Positions 17,658 to 27,305 of a stretch of DNA of 64,000 nt are shown here, piece by piece. Under the pieces are notes generated by a model. The model ran no database searches and had not been told where the DNA came from. It saw nothing but the letters and a program-made list of their open reading frames with translations. Each line of letters begins with the position of its first letter. Positions within the stretch are counted from its first letter, which is position 1. The position numbers and the translations under genes were made by a program. This DNA is from Acinetobacter sp. XS-4 (GTDB lineage: Bacteria > Pseudomonadota > Gammaproteobacteria > Pseudomonadales > Moraxellaceae): contig NZ_CP094657.1 in the NCBI RefSeq assembly GCF_023920705.1, positions 1,736,001 through 1,800,000 of the forward strand, read 5' to 3'.

Positions 17658-18734
17658 TTATTCGCCGCGTTTATTTACAACCAACTCACCTAAGTCAATA
17701 AGTCGAGAACGAATGACATTACGACTTAAACCTAACATTTGTGCAGTTTTGACCTGATTTTGGTGACAATAATGATAGGCGATTCGTAATAATTGCTCTT
17801 CAAATTGTGCATAAACCTGACCATCATTTTGCTGAAATAACTGATGAAAAACTTCTTTTAATTTGGGATTTATGACGGGTTCACTTACTTTTTTCTCTTG
17901 AAGTTTATTTTGATATAGTTGAGTTGGCGGTTGAATCAATGTGAGATCATGACTTTCAATAATGCCATTTTGGCAAATTAATAGCGCATGATGGATCATA
18001 TTTTCTAGTTCACGAATATTACCAGGCCACCAATAATTGCTAATTTTTTCTTTTGCAGCATCGGAAAAATTGGCTTTTTCATAGCCAAGCTGAGCATGAT
18101 ATTTATCAATAAAGTGATAGGCGAGAGGTAAAATATCTCCTTTTCGTTCACGTAAAGGTTTGATGTTTAAGGTAACTACATTAAGGCGGTAATATAGGTC
18201 TTCACGAAACTGATCACTAATAATGGCTTGCTCTAAGTTTACATTTGTTGCTGCCAATACTCTTACATTGACTGGAATACTTTTGCGAGAACCCAAGCGA
18301 ACCACTTCACGTTCTTGTAATAGTCTTAGAAGTTTGACCTGAATCCGTTTAGATAAATCCCCGATTTCATCAAGCAATAACGTTCCACCGTTTGCAGCCT
18401 CGAACCATCCGGCATTGCTCGATAATGCCCCTGTAAATGCACCTTTTTCATGGCCGAAGAGTTCGCTTTCGACAAGTGTCTCAGAAAAAGCACCACAGTT
18501 CACGGCAATAAAAGGTTTATTACGCCGTTTACTGTGGTTATGAATTTGTCTGGCAATGAGCTCTTTACCTGTACCTGTTTCCCCATGAATTAATACACTC
18601 GCTTCGCTGGGTGCAATCTGCTTGATATATTCAAGCAACTTTTTCGATTCTGGGTCGTTAAATACCTGTGCCGTAGCTTTATGCGAGTCACTGCGTTGGG
18701 TAATTTCAGGTAGCGTAACAATATTATGCCGCAT
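17658..18734 (-). CDS. sfnR: SfnR-like sigma54-dependent activator (no sensory domain), paralogue 1
   Basis: 358 residues. An AAA+ domain begins almost at the N-terminus with no receiver or GAF domain. Walker A is GETGTGKE near 50, the sigma54-contact loop GAFTGA near 97, and Walker [12 protein letters not shown] near 115. The C-terminus has a Fis-type helix-turn-helix ([21 protein letters not shown]). This short architecture matches SfnR, which activates dimethyl-sulfone and other sulfur-starvation genes in Pseudomonas. It lies 82 bp downstream of an SfnB-like gene on the same strand, so probably in the same transcript. Activity is expected to be set by its own abundance. Confidence 0.82.
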   Translation of the reverse strand: MRHNIVTLPEITQRSDSHKATAQVFNDPESKKLLEYIKQIAPSEASVLIHGETGTGKELIARQIHNHSKRRNKPFIAVNCGAFSETLVESELFGHEKGAFTGALSSNAGWFEAANGGTLLLDEIGDLSKRIQVKLLRLLQEREVVRLGSRKSIPVNVRVLAATNVNLEQAIISDQFREDLYYRLNVVTLNIKPLRERKGDILPLAYHFIDKYHAQLGYEKANFSDAAKEKISNYWWPGNIRELENMIHHALLICQNGIIESHDLTLIQPPTQLYQNKLQEKKVSEPVINPKLKEVFHQLFQQNDGQVYAQFEEQLLRIAYHYCHQNQVKTAQMLGLSRNVIRSRLIDLGELVVNKRGE

Positions 18735-18816
18735 CTAATATAGTTCTCTCATTATAGCAAATTGTTTGGAGGTCGGTTCATATCGCTTATTCCTGAGTAT
18801 TCACTTGTTGATGATG

Positions 18817-20013
18817 TTATGAATAGAATGACGCTTTGGGATAAAGATCATTCAAAGCCCAAAGTCCTAAATCTTGCAGCTTATAATCCACTGGGTCATG
18901 TAAGGTTTGTGTTCGTACATTGCGCCAGAATCGGTCAAATCGTAAAGATGCCTGAGTTGCTCTGGCTCCTGTCACCTCAAAAATACGATTGGTAATGTCC
19001 AGACTTGTACGCGTTGCTGCCACTTTTGCTGTTGCTACGGCAATCGCAACTTCACCACGTTGTTGTTCTGTCAGGTTTTCAGCAATGTCCCATGCCTCTT
19101 GTAATTTGGTGATCGCATTTTTGTTTAACAGACGTAAGGCCTCTAGTTCTAACCAGAACTCGCCATAGTGTCGCAAGATGTAAGGATCTTGGTCAGCATG
19201 TTCCACGCCAGATAAAAACCATGCACGTGATTCAGTTTTTGTATAGCGTTTGGCTTCAAGCATTGCACCTTCGGAAACACCCAAAAACATATTCACAAAA
19301 ACCAATTGTGCAATTAAAGGTCTTAGCGTTGAAAATGGCGTACTCAGTGGGCCTGGGTTAAGCAACATATCTTTTATTTCAACACGAACACGTTCGAAAA
19401 TGGAACTACCACTGTCAGTTTGACGTTGTCCAATATTATCCCAGTCATGGTAAAGCGTAATTCCTGAGCGTGAAGTTGGTACGGCTGCAATTAATAGTTT
19501 ACCAGTTGCTTCATCTACACCTGATGCAATAAGCATTTCCGAGTCGAGCGCACCTGAGCAAAAGCTTTTTTTACCAGAAAATTCATACCAATCATCCTGA
19601 TTTTTTACGACTGTACGTTTGTCGAGAGGGTTTAATGCATTTCCCCAAAACCATGATTTTTCAGCCGTGAGTTTGTACCAGCTTTGCCATTGCTGTGCAT
19701 TGCCAAATAGGCGAACCGTTGCTAAAAGCAAATGATGAAAACCAAAAACATGGGCAAGTGAACTATCAGCCTGAGCAAAAATTTTGACAACATTAAAGAT
19801 GTCTTTCCACTGACCGGACAAGCCACCAAATTGCTCTGGAATGGATAAGGAGAGAAGACCACTTTGACGAATTAAATCGCGCTCATGTTTAGGAGTACCG
19901 CCAACTTTATCTCGTTCTATAGCAGTTTGCGCAAACTGCTGAGCCAGAGACTGTGCAACAGGAATAACATCAGAAAGACTACGAATACTGTGGCTCTGAT
20001 TTAAAACGTTCAT
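18817..20013 (-). CDS. sfnB: SfnB-like acyl-CoA-dehydrogenase-fold sulfur oxidoreductase
   Basis: 398 residues with the acyl-CoA dehydrogenase fold of the SfnB/DszC subgroup: RDLIRQSGLLSLSIPEQFGG near 45-65, a middle beta domain (SGKKSFCSGALDSEMLIASG near 145-165), and the C-terminal RFWRNVRTQTLHDPVDYK ending that replaces the catalytic EGT segment. DszC-type members are flavin-dependent monooxygenases acting on organosulfur compounds. SfnB is induced by sulfur starvation. It lies upstream of the sfnR-like gene on the same strand. A candidate sigma54 promoter is 175 bp upstream. The substrate is unknown. Confidence 0.82.
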   Translation of the reverse strand: MNVLNQSHSIRSLSDVIPVAQSLAQQFAQTAIERDKVGGTPKHERDLIRQSGLLSLSIPEQFGGLSGQWKDIFNVVKIFAQADSSLAHVFGFHHLLLATVRLFGNAQQWQSWYKLTAEKSWFWGNALNPLDKRTVVKNQDDWYEFSGKKSFCSGALDSEMLIASGVDEATGKLLIAAVPTSRSGITLYHDWDNIGQRQTDSGSSIFERVRVEIKDMLLNPGPLSTPFSTLRPLIAQLVFVNMFLGVSEGAMLEAKRYTKTESRAWFLSGVEHADQDPYILRHYGEFWLELEALRLLNKNAITKLQEAWDIAENLTEQQRGEVAIAVATAKVAATRTSLDITNRIFEVTGARATQASLRFDRFWRNVRTQTLHDPVDYKLQDLGLWALNDLYPKASFYS

Positions 20014-20187
20014 ATTTGCCTTATCCTTTATTTATCTATTTTTTACATAATTTAAGATTTACTTTCATGATGCTGCGTAAGGATGAATAAGAAAATTGCT
20101 TGGCACTTCTCAATTGATTTATAAGGTGTCATGGCTAGATAAATCATAAGAGATTCAACCAGATTAAAGTCTCATAGCATACTGCTG

Positions 20188-20202
20188 GCAAGCACTAAGC
20201 CA
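20188..20202 (-). promoter_or_regulatory. Candidate sigma54 promoter for the sfnB-sfnR transcript
   Basis: On the minus strand the sequence reads TGGCTTAGTGCTTGC: GG and GC dinucleotides with exactly the sigma54 spacing, TGGC at -24 and TTGC at -12. The plus-strand reading TGGCAAGCACTAAGC also has the spacing but a poor -12 (AAGC). The rest of 20014-20500 is AT-rich with no gene that I can support. Confidence 0.45.
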
Positions 20203-20500
20203 ATAAAATATTTATTACATTTCAATAGTCTGGTTTTTTTCTCATGTGGTAGGTTGTTTTAAATGCAAAATGTTGATGTGCTCTTGTAGAAGCAACACGA
20301 TGCTTTGGTAATGTTGCCATATTTCACATGGGGTGTCCTAAATGAGCAAATAATTAAATTTAATATTATTTGCACTTAATATTATTGGTATTAGTTATTT
20401 AGAAAACTTAGATTAAGGTGCATTGTTTAGCTAATTTTCTGATTTAAGAAAATATATTTGTTCACATTTATCTCATCCACTTTAAATTTTGGAGATGATT

Positions 20501-21562
20501 ATGGATATCGTCAAACATCCCGAATCTCGTCAACTCGTACGTACGGTTAAAGCTAGTGCATATGTATTTGAAGATCAAAATTCAAAGTGTTTAATGTCTT
20601 ATATTGAACAAATTGCACCGAGTGAAGCGACCGTTTTGATTATTGGTGAAACAGGAACAGGTAAAGAACTGGTTGCCCGAAAAATTCATGCTTTATCCAA
20701 TCGAAAAAACAAACCCTTTGTTGCTGTAAACTGTGGTGCTTTATCCGATACTTTGGCTGAAACAGAGTTGTTCGGTCATGAAAAAGGAGCATTTACTGGT
20801 GCTGTGAGCCAGCAGATTGGCTGGTTTGAAGCTGCGCATGGCGGAACCATTTTTTTAGATGAAATTGGTGATTTGTCACCGATCATTCAAGTGAAGCTGC
20901 TGCGAATTTTACAAGAAAATGAAGTAGTTCGGGTTGGTTCTCGGCAAACCAAAAAAATTGATGTCAGGGTGATTGCTGCAACGAACATTCGATTAGAAGA
21001 AGCCGTATATGCAGGCAATTTCAGAGAAGATTTATATTTCCGTTTAAAAGTTGCATCGCTCCATGTTTTACCACTTCGACTACGAACAGGTGATATTTTA
21101 CCTCTAGCCGAGTACTTCATTAATGATTATTCGCAGAGTCTGAACAGGAAACAGCCTGTGCTGAGTGAAGAAGCTCAACAATTACTTGTGGATTATCATT
21201 GGCCTGGCAATATTCGTGAATTAGAAAATGCAATTCATCACGCACTGCTGATTTGTAAAAATGGTGTGATTCAAAGTTATGATTTCCAGCTTTCAGGTTT
21301 TAAGCATAAATTACTTACTTCGGAATATGATTTTTCGATTTATCGCAATTCAAATCAAACTTTAAAACAATTGCTGTTTAGTTGGTTTGAAGAAGGGATC
21401 GAAGACTTAAATGAGCAGTTAGAGGCAGAAATTACTGAAGCTGCCTATGAGTATTGTCATCATAATCAATTGCATACTGCAAAACTATTAGGAATAAGCC
21501 GAAATATTATTCGTGCAAGATTGATTAAACATGGTTTATTGTCTCCAAATATTCGAATATAG
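20501..21562 (+). CDS. SfnR-like sigma54-dependent activator, paralogue 2
   Basis: 353 residues, clearly paralogous to the activator at 17658-18734. It lacks a sensory domain and has Walker A GETGTGKE near 50, GAFTGA loop near 97, [11 protein letters not shown] near 117, and C-terminal helix-turn-helix [18 protein letters not shown]. Start chosen at ATG 20501 because GGAG lies six bases before it. An upstream TTG and ATG would overlap that ribosome site. It is divergent from sfnB. Two differently tuned activators on both sides of one sfnB gene suggest a local sigma54 sulfur regulon, possibly including the Liv-type operon. Confidence 0.83.
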   Translation: MDIVKHPESRQLVRTVKASAYVFEDQNSKCLMSYIEQIAPSEATVLIIGETGTGKELVARKIHALSNRKNKPFVAVNCGALSDTLAETELFGHEKGAFTGAVSQQIGWFEAAHGGTIFLDEIGDLSPIIQVKLLRILQENEVVRVGSRQTKKIDVRVIAATNIRLEEAVYAGNFREDLYFRLKVASLHVLPLRLRTGDILPLAEYFINDYSQSLNRKQPVLSEEAQQLLVDYHWPGNIRELENAIHHALLICKNGVIQSYDFQLSGFKHKLLTSEYDFSIYRNSNQTLKQLLFSWFEEGIEDLNEQLEAEITEAAYEYCHHNQLHTAKLLGISRNIIRARLIKHGLLSPNIRI

Positions 21563-21580
21563 AGTACTTATTTTTATATC

Positions 21581-21616
21581 AACCCAAAATTACAATGTGA
21601 TCTTGGGTTTTATTTT
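21581..21616 (+). terminator. Terminator after sigma54 activator 2
   Basis: AACCCAA / TTGGGTT stem (extended by further pairs with a mismatch), followed by TTATTTTTG, 19 bases after the stop codon. Confidence 0.65.
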
Positions 21617-21748
21617 TGATTTAAAAGTAACGGTAATTCATTATCAAGGTCTCCCAATTTAAATTAATTTCTGTTGAAACTAAGAAGCTATGACTATATT
21701 CAATGGACAAAGACGAGGGGTAGCGTTAAGTTCAGCAAAAATATGGTG

Positions 21749-21828
21749 ACTTATGGCTTGCTTTGTAGCATTACTGAGTTTGTAGTCCAAGACCGTCGTA
21801 CGCTGAGTAGAGATCACCGATTGAATTC
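21749..21828. repeat. Diverged repeat B, copy 2 (first copy at 5268-5348)
   Basis: Aligns over about 80 bp with 5268-5348: CTTATGG, ATTACTGA and CGATTGAA blocks in the same order. The surrounding 21680-21895 segment is richer in GC than its AT-rich flanks and contains a 73-codon frame without a ribosome site. It looks like a relic of a mobile or coding sequence. Nothing else is recognised in the 453-bp gap before the helicase gene. Confidence 0.5.
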
Positions 21829-22015
21829 CATATGGTTGGGATGTGGGCGAGTAAGCACATCAACATGCCGCTACGGACTTATTCTTCTTAGCTAAGAAAG
21901 ATCTAATATTGCTGTCTGTTTAATTTCAAAATAAGACATAAATCATTTAATATTGTAACTTTAGTTTTTAAGCACATCTTTAATTAGATCTAATAAAATT
22001 GATAAGGGGTAAATA

Positions 22016-25000
22016 ATGTCAGAAGCTGACAATAAACAAAAAACTAATTCTGAATATTCATTACAAGTTGATTGTGCTTCAGCTTTGAGTTTCATTTTAC
22101 AACAAAATTCAGTGCCCCTAATTCGACAAGTTCTAATTTCTTCAACTGAAACAATTTCGGGTTCTCGTATTGTTATTCGTTCTAATCCTGAGTATTTCAA
22201 AGAACATACCATTCATATGGCGAGCCTAGAAGGCAGTCAAGTCTTAGCTCTCGATAAACCAAAATTAGCTTTTGATATTCAAATGTTGCAAGAGCTACCT
22301 GAAAATATGAAAGGGAGTATTGAAGTACTCTGGTTGAATGAAAAAGAAGAAGTGCTGGCAGAACAACAGTTAGAAATAGATGTATTAACTATTGATACAT
22401 GGGGCGGAGAACGTCAGCCAATTGAGTTATTGGCGAGTTTTTCACAACCTAATTCTTCTGCGCTCAGTCCAATTTTAGTTAAAGCAAGTGAGATTTTAAA
22501 AACAAAACAACTCGGTTCATTAAGTGGATACCTAGACCGTGATCGCGACTCTGTTTTATCTCAATTAAATGCGCTATGGGATTCTTTATTATCACAAGAT
22601 ATTCATTACATTGTTAGTCCAGCAAGTTTTGTAAAATCGGGACAACGAGTACGTTTAGCAAAGCAGATTTTTGAAGAAAAACTGGCATGTTGTTTAGATA
22701 CAACAATATTGTTAAGTGGCTTGGCTGAACAAATTGGTCTTGATACCTTAATCATTATTGAAGAATCACATGCTTATCTTGGAGTTTGGTTAAATGAAAC
22801 CCCAAATGTTGATTTAATTATTGATGATATTCAGGCATTAAGAAAACGTTATGATTTAGGTGAGGTCGTTTTTATAGAAACGACTCTACTTACACAACAA
22901 GCAAAATTCGCTTCCGCGCTTGAAACGGCAAAACAATATATTAAGGATGAATCTCGTCAGAATAAATTTTATATTGCAATTGATGTTCGTCAGTCTCGAT
23001 TGCGTGGTATTAAACCGATTTCTGCATATCAAGAAAAGAAAAATCATCTAGATGAAACAGAAATTGAATGGGCATCTGCTTCTATTCCTAATTACGATAT
23101 TGACCTCCCTGTTGAAAGCAAAGCCACACGGGTTGATCGATGGTTACGCCGCTTGTTAGATTTAAGTCTTCGTAATAAGCTCTTAAATTTTAAAGATAAT
23201 CGTTACAGTATTCCTTTACAGTGTTCTGAGTTAACACTTAGCAAACTTGAAGATGCATTGGCAAATCAGGAAGGTTTCTTATTTAAGAGTATTGATAGTA
23301 TTTCGCTAAAAGATGTTCAGCGTGACAATGAAAGCCAACATATTGATCAGTACGTTGATGAAAACCTTTCAAGAAAATTATTATTTAGCCCGTTAGATAC
23401 ACCATTATTAGAAAAGCGCTTGATTGAAGTTTATCGTGCTTCACGTACTGCTTTAGAGGAAGGTGGGGCTAATACATTATTTCTTGCGGTCGGTTTTCTT
23501 GAGTGGAAAGAGTCAGAACGATCGAAACGTACATTTAAGGCACCATTACTACTTATTCCTGTACAGATTACGCGTGAGACCGCTAAAACAGGCTATCGTT
23601 TATTTATGTATGATGATGAGCCACGTTTTAACTCTACTTTACTACAATTATTAAGACAGGATTTTGAACTTGATATTGCGGGCTTAAATCCTTTACCAAC
23701 AGATGATTCTGGCATAGATGTTAATCAGGTTTTACACATTGTACGAAAAGCGATTGTCAATATACCGGGATGGGAAGTAAAAGCTGAGGCTGCAATTGGT
23801 CAGTTCTCATTCTCTAAATACTTAATGTGGCTTGATTTGTCTTCACGAATGGATCAACTAAAAAATCAATCTGTGGTAAATCATCTGATTGAATCGCCAC
23901 GGGAGCCTTTTATTAAACAAGATGAGTTTCCGCAACCTGCTCAATTAGATCAACAATATAAGCCACAGCAATTATTTACACCTTTATCGTCTGACTCTTC
24001 GCAGCTAGCCGCAGTCATGTCCGCAGCATTAGGGCGCACCTTTGTATTGTCAGGTCCTCCAGGTACAGGTAAGTCACAGACCATTACCAATATGATCTCT
24101 CAATGTTTGGCAGATGGTAAATCGGTGTTATTTGTTTCTGAAAAAATGGCTGCTTTAGAAGTCGTTTATCGCCGTCTGACACAAATTGGCTTAAGTGAAT
24201 TGTGCTTGCAGTTACATTCATCAAAATCTCAAAAAATGGAGGTACTTGATCAACTGAGAGAAAGAGCGCAGAAAAATAATGATCCTTACTTTTTAAGTGC
24301 TCAACCTAAAACAACAGAATGGCAGAAACTTTCAGACAGATTAATTCAAACACGAGATGAGCTGAATCAACATGTAAAAAATCTCCATACATCACATCCT
24401 ATTGGCTGGAGTTTGTATGCTGCAATGAGTGATGAACTTCGTTATCGGGATACTCCGCATTTACGTTTTCCTGATATCAATATTACGACGTTGACAGCAG
24501 AAAAACGTGAGCTAATGAGTGAGACAGTGACACAAGCAGTAAGTTTACGTCAGCTCGTCAACGAAAATGCGAAAGATGTATTGAATGGTTTTGCTGAGGA
24601 TCTTGCTGAGCCAATTTGGAGCCTAGCATGGCAAGAACAATATCAGATATTACAAGATCAACTTGTAGATCAGATACAGCGGTTGCAAAATTCAGTTTCT
24701 ACTTGGCAAGAAGTTTTTGGTTTTAGTGAAAAGCAAAATCTAAGTCTGGTTAAACATGATGTTTCTATTTTTAAGGCATTATCCGATCTTGTTCAACAAA
24801 TCGATTTAGAACTATTAAGTGTTATTAAAGATTTAGATTTAAGTACTATTACGCAAGCGAAGCAGTTAGTCCAAGATTTAAAACAGCAGCGTTCTTCATT
24901 AGTGGGGCAATATCAGTCTCAAATTTATCAAGCAGATTTAAATCAAATTGCTTTTAAATGGCGTGAAGCTGAATCAAAAATTTTCCCATTCTCATGGTTT

Positions 25001-27172
25001 GCCAAGTTCCAACTAAGAAACTTAGTTAAAACCTATCAAAGCTCAACTCAACGTCCTACTGCTTTGGCGGTTGCTCATGACTTACCAATTTTACAACATA
25101 TTCAAAGTCAACAAAGACAATTCACTGAATATGAAAATCAGTTAGCGAATAAACTTGGTCCTTACTGGCAGGGTGAAGACAGCGCGTGGCAAAGTTTTGA
25201 AACTATTCACAATCAGTGGCAAGAGATTAAGCAGATAGTTGCATCGACAATTACAGATCAAGCAACTTTATTAAAAGCCGTGGAGTTTAGTAAAAATAAT
25301 AGTTTGGATGAAATAAAACAAAACATGGTTCAGGTGGAAAATACATTCGGTCAATTGTTGAATGATCATGCACTGAAAGGCGATATCCAACTCACTCCAT
25401 ATCTAGATATTAATTTTAGTGAAATTCTTGAAAGACAAAAGCAATTACAGCAACACAGTTCATCTTGGAGACATTGGTTAAATTGGCAAGCTATAAAGAG
25501 CCAGTTGATTAAACAAGGATTAAAACCCTTCGCCTTTGAACTTTTAAATACCCGATTGGAACTGGATGCTGCTTTAAAAAGTTTGAATATTAATTTAGCA
25601 AGACACTGGATTACTCATCAATTTAGTCAACATCCAGAATTAAATCAGTTCAATAGCCAGCAACATGAACAGAAAATCCAGACTTTTGCACAGCAGGATA
25701 GAGAACACCAGCTTGCTGCGAGCCATGAGATTATTCATCGTTGGAATGCTATTTTTAATGAACAAGATAAATATAAGGCACAGTGGACTGTTCTAAATAA
25801 AGAATTAGGTAAGAAACGTCGTCATATTCCTGTACGTGAATTAATGCGCCAGATTCCTGACGTATTAGTAGGTCTAAAGCCATGTCTATTAATGAGTCCT
25901 TTATCTGTGGCTCAATATCTGGATACTGAAGCAAAATTTGATGTAGTGATTTTCGATGAAGCATCACAGATTCCAGTATGGGATGCGATTGGTGCATTAG
26001 CGAGAGGTAAGCAGTCAATTGTGGTGGGGGATAATAAACAAATGCCACCAACAAGCTTCTTTGGTAAGGGAGATTCTGAAGAAGAAGTCGATGAGGAAGT
26101 TACTGAAGACTTAGAAAGTATTTTGGATGAATGCCTTGCTGCTCAGTTACCTGAGTTGGCTTTGAACTGGCATTACCGCAGTCGTTATGAAAGTCTCATT
26201 CAGTTTAGTAATCAGAAATACTACAAAGGTGGTTTATTTACTTTCCCTGCACCTGTTGCTAAAGATACCGCTGTAAAACTTCATATGGTTGAGGGTGTCT
26301 ACGACAAAGGGGATACGCGTACCAATACGAATGAAGCTAAAGCAATTGTTGAATTTATTATTCAGCATTTACAGTCACAGTTAGGACAAGAGAACCCTTT
26401 GACCTTAGGTGTTGTGACTTTCAATATGACGCAGCAAAAGTTGATTGAAGATTTGTTGGATAATGAGCTAGCAACTCATCCCGAGTTAGAGACACTCAGT
26501 AAATCAGGCATTGAACCTTTATTCGTTAAGAATTTAGAAAATGTGCAAGGAGATGAACGTGATATTATCGTTTTCTCCATTACCTATGCAAAAGATCAGG
26601 ATGGTCGCTTATCAATGAATTTTGGTGCGCTTAACCGTCAAGGTGGTCAGCGCCGTCTAAATGTAGCAATTACTCGTGCTCGTCAAGGATTACATGTTTT
26701 CTCTGCCTTGAGTCCAGAAGAAATTAATTTGGCACGTATGAATAATGAGGGTGTAAGAGATTTAAAAGACTTCCTGATTTTTGCTCGTAGTGGTCAGTTG
26801 CATTTAAATTATACGGATCAAGGTAAACAGCAAACTAAAAAAGAATTTGTACAGTACCTACAAACTCAGCTACAAGAACAAGGCTGGAGTGTGGATCTTG
26901 GAATAGGTCAGGGTGATAGCTGTGTAGATTTAGCTATTAAGGATGATTTGAATTCGGGTAGTTATATTGCTGGTATTATAGTAGATGGTGAAAACTATGC
27001 TAAAGCAGCTACAGCACGAGATCGAGATCAACTTAGACCAACGGTTTTAAATGGATTAGGCTGGGAAGTCTTATCTGTTTGGACGGTGGATTGGTGGTTA
27101 GATCCAGAACAAAACTTAACTAAATTTGTAAAAGTATTAGAAGAGATAAAAGCCAATCAAAATGTTGCTTAA
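22016..27172 (+). CDS. Giant DUF4011-type superfamily 1 helicase with C-terminal Vsr/MTES_1575-like nuclease
   Basis: 1718 residues in one frame. Order: N-terminal region to about 360; DUF4011-like part starting at WLRRLLDLSLRNKLLNFKDNR (about 375-395); helicase core with Walker A SGPPGTGKSQT near 680; a long coiled, glutamine-rich insertion (about 790-1280); Walker B IFDEASQIPVWDAIGAL near 1313 with VVGDNKQMPPTSFF; and SF1 motif VI NVAITRAR near 1549. The last 110 residues (CVDLAIKD, GIIVDGENY, ARDRDQLRPTVLNGLGWEV) match the Vsr-like MTES_1575 nuclease fold. Such proteins act on nucleic acid and are frequent in bacterial defence loci, including the hydrolase-helicase-endonuclease type. Here it stands alone. 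An anti-phage role is inference. Confidence 0.82.
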   Translation: MSEADNKQKTNSEYSLQVDCASALSFILQQNSVPLIRQVLISSTETISGSRIVIRSNPEYFKEHTIHMASLEGSQVLALDKPKLAFDIQMLQELPENMKGSIEVLWLNEKEEVLAEQQLEIDVLTIDTWGGERQPIELLASFSQPNSSALSPILVKASEILKTKQLGSLSGYLDRDRDSVLSQLNALWDSLLSQDIHYIVSPASFVKSGQRVRLAKQIFEEKLACCLDTTILLSGLAEQIGLDTLIIIEESHAYLGVWLNETPNVDLIIDDIQALRKRYDLGEVVFIETTLLTQQAKFASALETAKQYIKDESRQNKFYIAIDVRQSRLRGIKPISAYQEKKNHLDETEIEWASASIPNYDIDLPVESKATRVDRWLRRLLDLSLRNKLLNFKDNRYSIPLQCSELTLSKLEDALANQEGFLFKSIDSISLKDVQRDNESQHIDQYVDENLSRKLLFSPLDTPLLEKRLIEVYRASRTALEEGGANTLFLAVGFLEWKESERSKRTFKAPLLLIPVQITRETAKTGYRLFMYDDEPRFNSTLLQLLRQDFELDIAGLNPLPTDDSGIDVNQVLHIVRKAIVNIPGWEVKAEAAIGQFSFSKYLMWLDLSSRMDQLKNQSVVNHLIESPREPFIKQDEFPQPAQLDQQYKPQQLFTPLSSDSSQLAAVMSAALGRTFVLSGPPGTGKSQTITNMISQCLADGKSVLFVSEKMAALEVVYRRLTQIGLSELCLQLHSSKSQKMEVLDQLRERAQKNNDPYFLSAQPKTTEWQKLSDRLIQTRDELNQHVKNLHTSHPIGWSLYAAMSDELRYRDTPHLRFPDINITTLTAEKRELMSETVTQAVSLRQLVNENAKDVLNGFAEDLAEPIWSLAWQEQYQILQDQLVDQIQRLQNSVSTWQEVFGFSEKQNLSLVKHDVSIFKALSDLVQQIDLELLSVIKDLDLSTITQAKQLVQDLKQQRSSLVGQYQSQIYQADLNQIAFKWREAESKIFPFSWFAKFQLRNLVKTYQSSTQRPTALAVAHDLPILQHIQSQQRQFTEYENQLANKLGPYWQGEDSAWQSFETIHNQWQEIKQIVASTITDQATLLKAVEFSKNNSLDEIKQNMVQVENTFGQLLNDHALKGDIQLTPYLDINFSEILERQKQLQQHSSSWRHWLNWQAIKSQLIKQGLKPFAFELLNTRLELDAALKSLNINLARHWITHQFSQHPELNQFNSQQHEQKIQTFAQQDREHQLAASHEIIHRWNAIFNEQDKYKAQWTVLNKELGKKRRHIPVRELMRQIPDVLVGLKPCLLMSPLSVAQYLDTEAKFDVVIFDEASQIPVWDAIGALARGKQSIVVGDNKQMPPTSFFGKGDSEEEVDEEVTEDLESILDECLAAQLPELALNWHYRSRYESLIQFSNQKYYKGGLFTFPAPVAKDTAVKLHMVEGVYDKGDTRTNTNEAKAIVEFIIQHLQSQLGQENPLTLGVVTFNMTQQKLIEDLLDNELATHPELETLSKSGIEPLFVKNLENVQGDERDIIVFSITYAKDQDGRLSMNFGALNRQGGQRRLNVAITRARQGLHVFSALSPEEINLARMNNEGVRDLKDFLIFARSGQLHLNYTDQGKQQTKKEFVQYLQTQLQEQGWSVDLGIGQGDSCVDLAIKDDLNSGSYIAGIIVDGENYAKAATARDRDQLRPTVLNGLGWEVLSVWTVDWWLDPEQNLTKFVKVLEEIKANQNVA

Positions 27173-27179
27173 ATTATAT

Positions 27180-27217
27180 AGAAACAGGTAAGGAGGCTTA
27201 TTTGTTTCTGTATTTTT
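27180..27217 (+). terminator. Weak terminator after the helicase gene
   Basis: AGAAACA / TGTTTCT stem with a 16-base loop, followed by GTATTTTTG, just after the helicase stop. Confidence 0.4.
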
Positions 27218-27305
27218 GAAAAAATTTATATCTGACTGAGAGGAAGCCGGTTGTGAGATTTGAATTGCTCTAGGCTAATTTTGAATCTATCTCATTAGTG
27301 TAATT

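Noticed and set aside
20101..20117. TGGCACTTCTCAATTGA as a sigma54 promoter
   Set aside because: The -24 element is perfect, but no GC falls at the required -12 spacing on the plus strand.
21674..21895. 73-codon plus-strand ORF
   Set aside because: No ribosome site. It is better explained as part of the repeat-B relic; the frame is not conserved in the other copy.
25755..26054. 99-codon minus-strand ORF inside the helicase gene
   Set aside because: Antisense shadow of the helicase Walker B region with no ribosome site.
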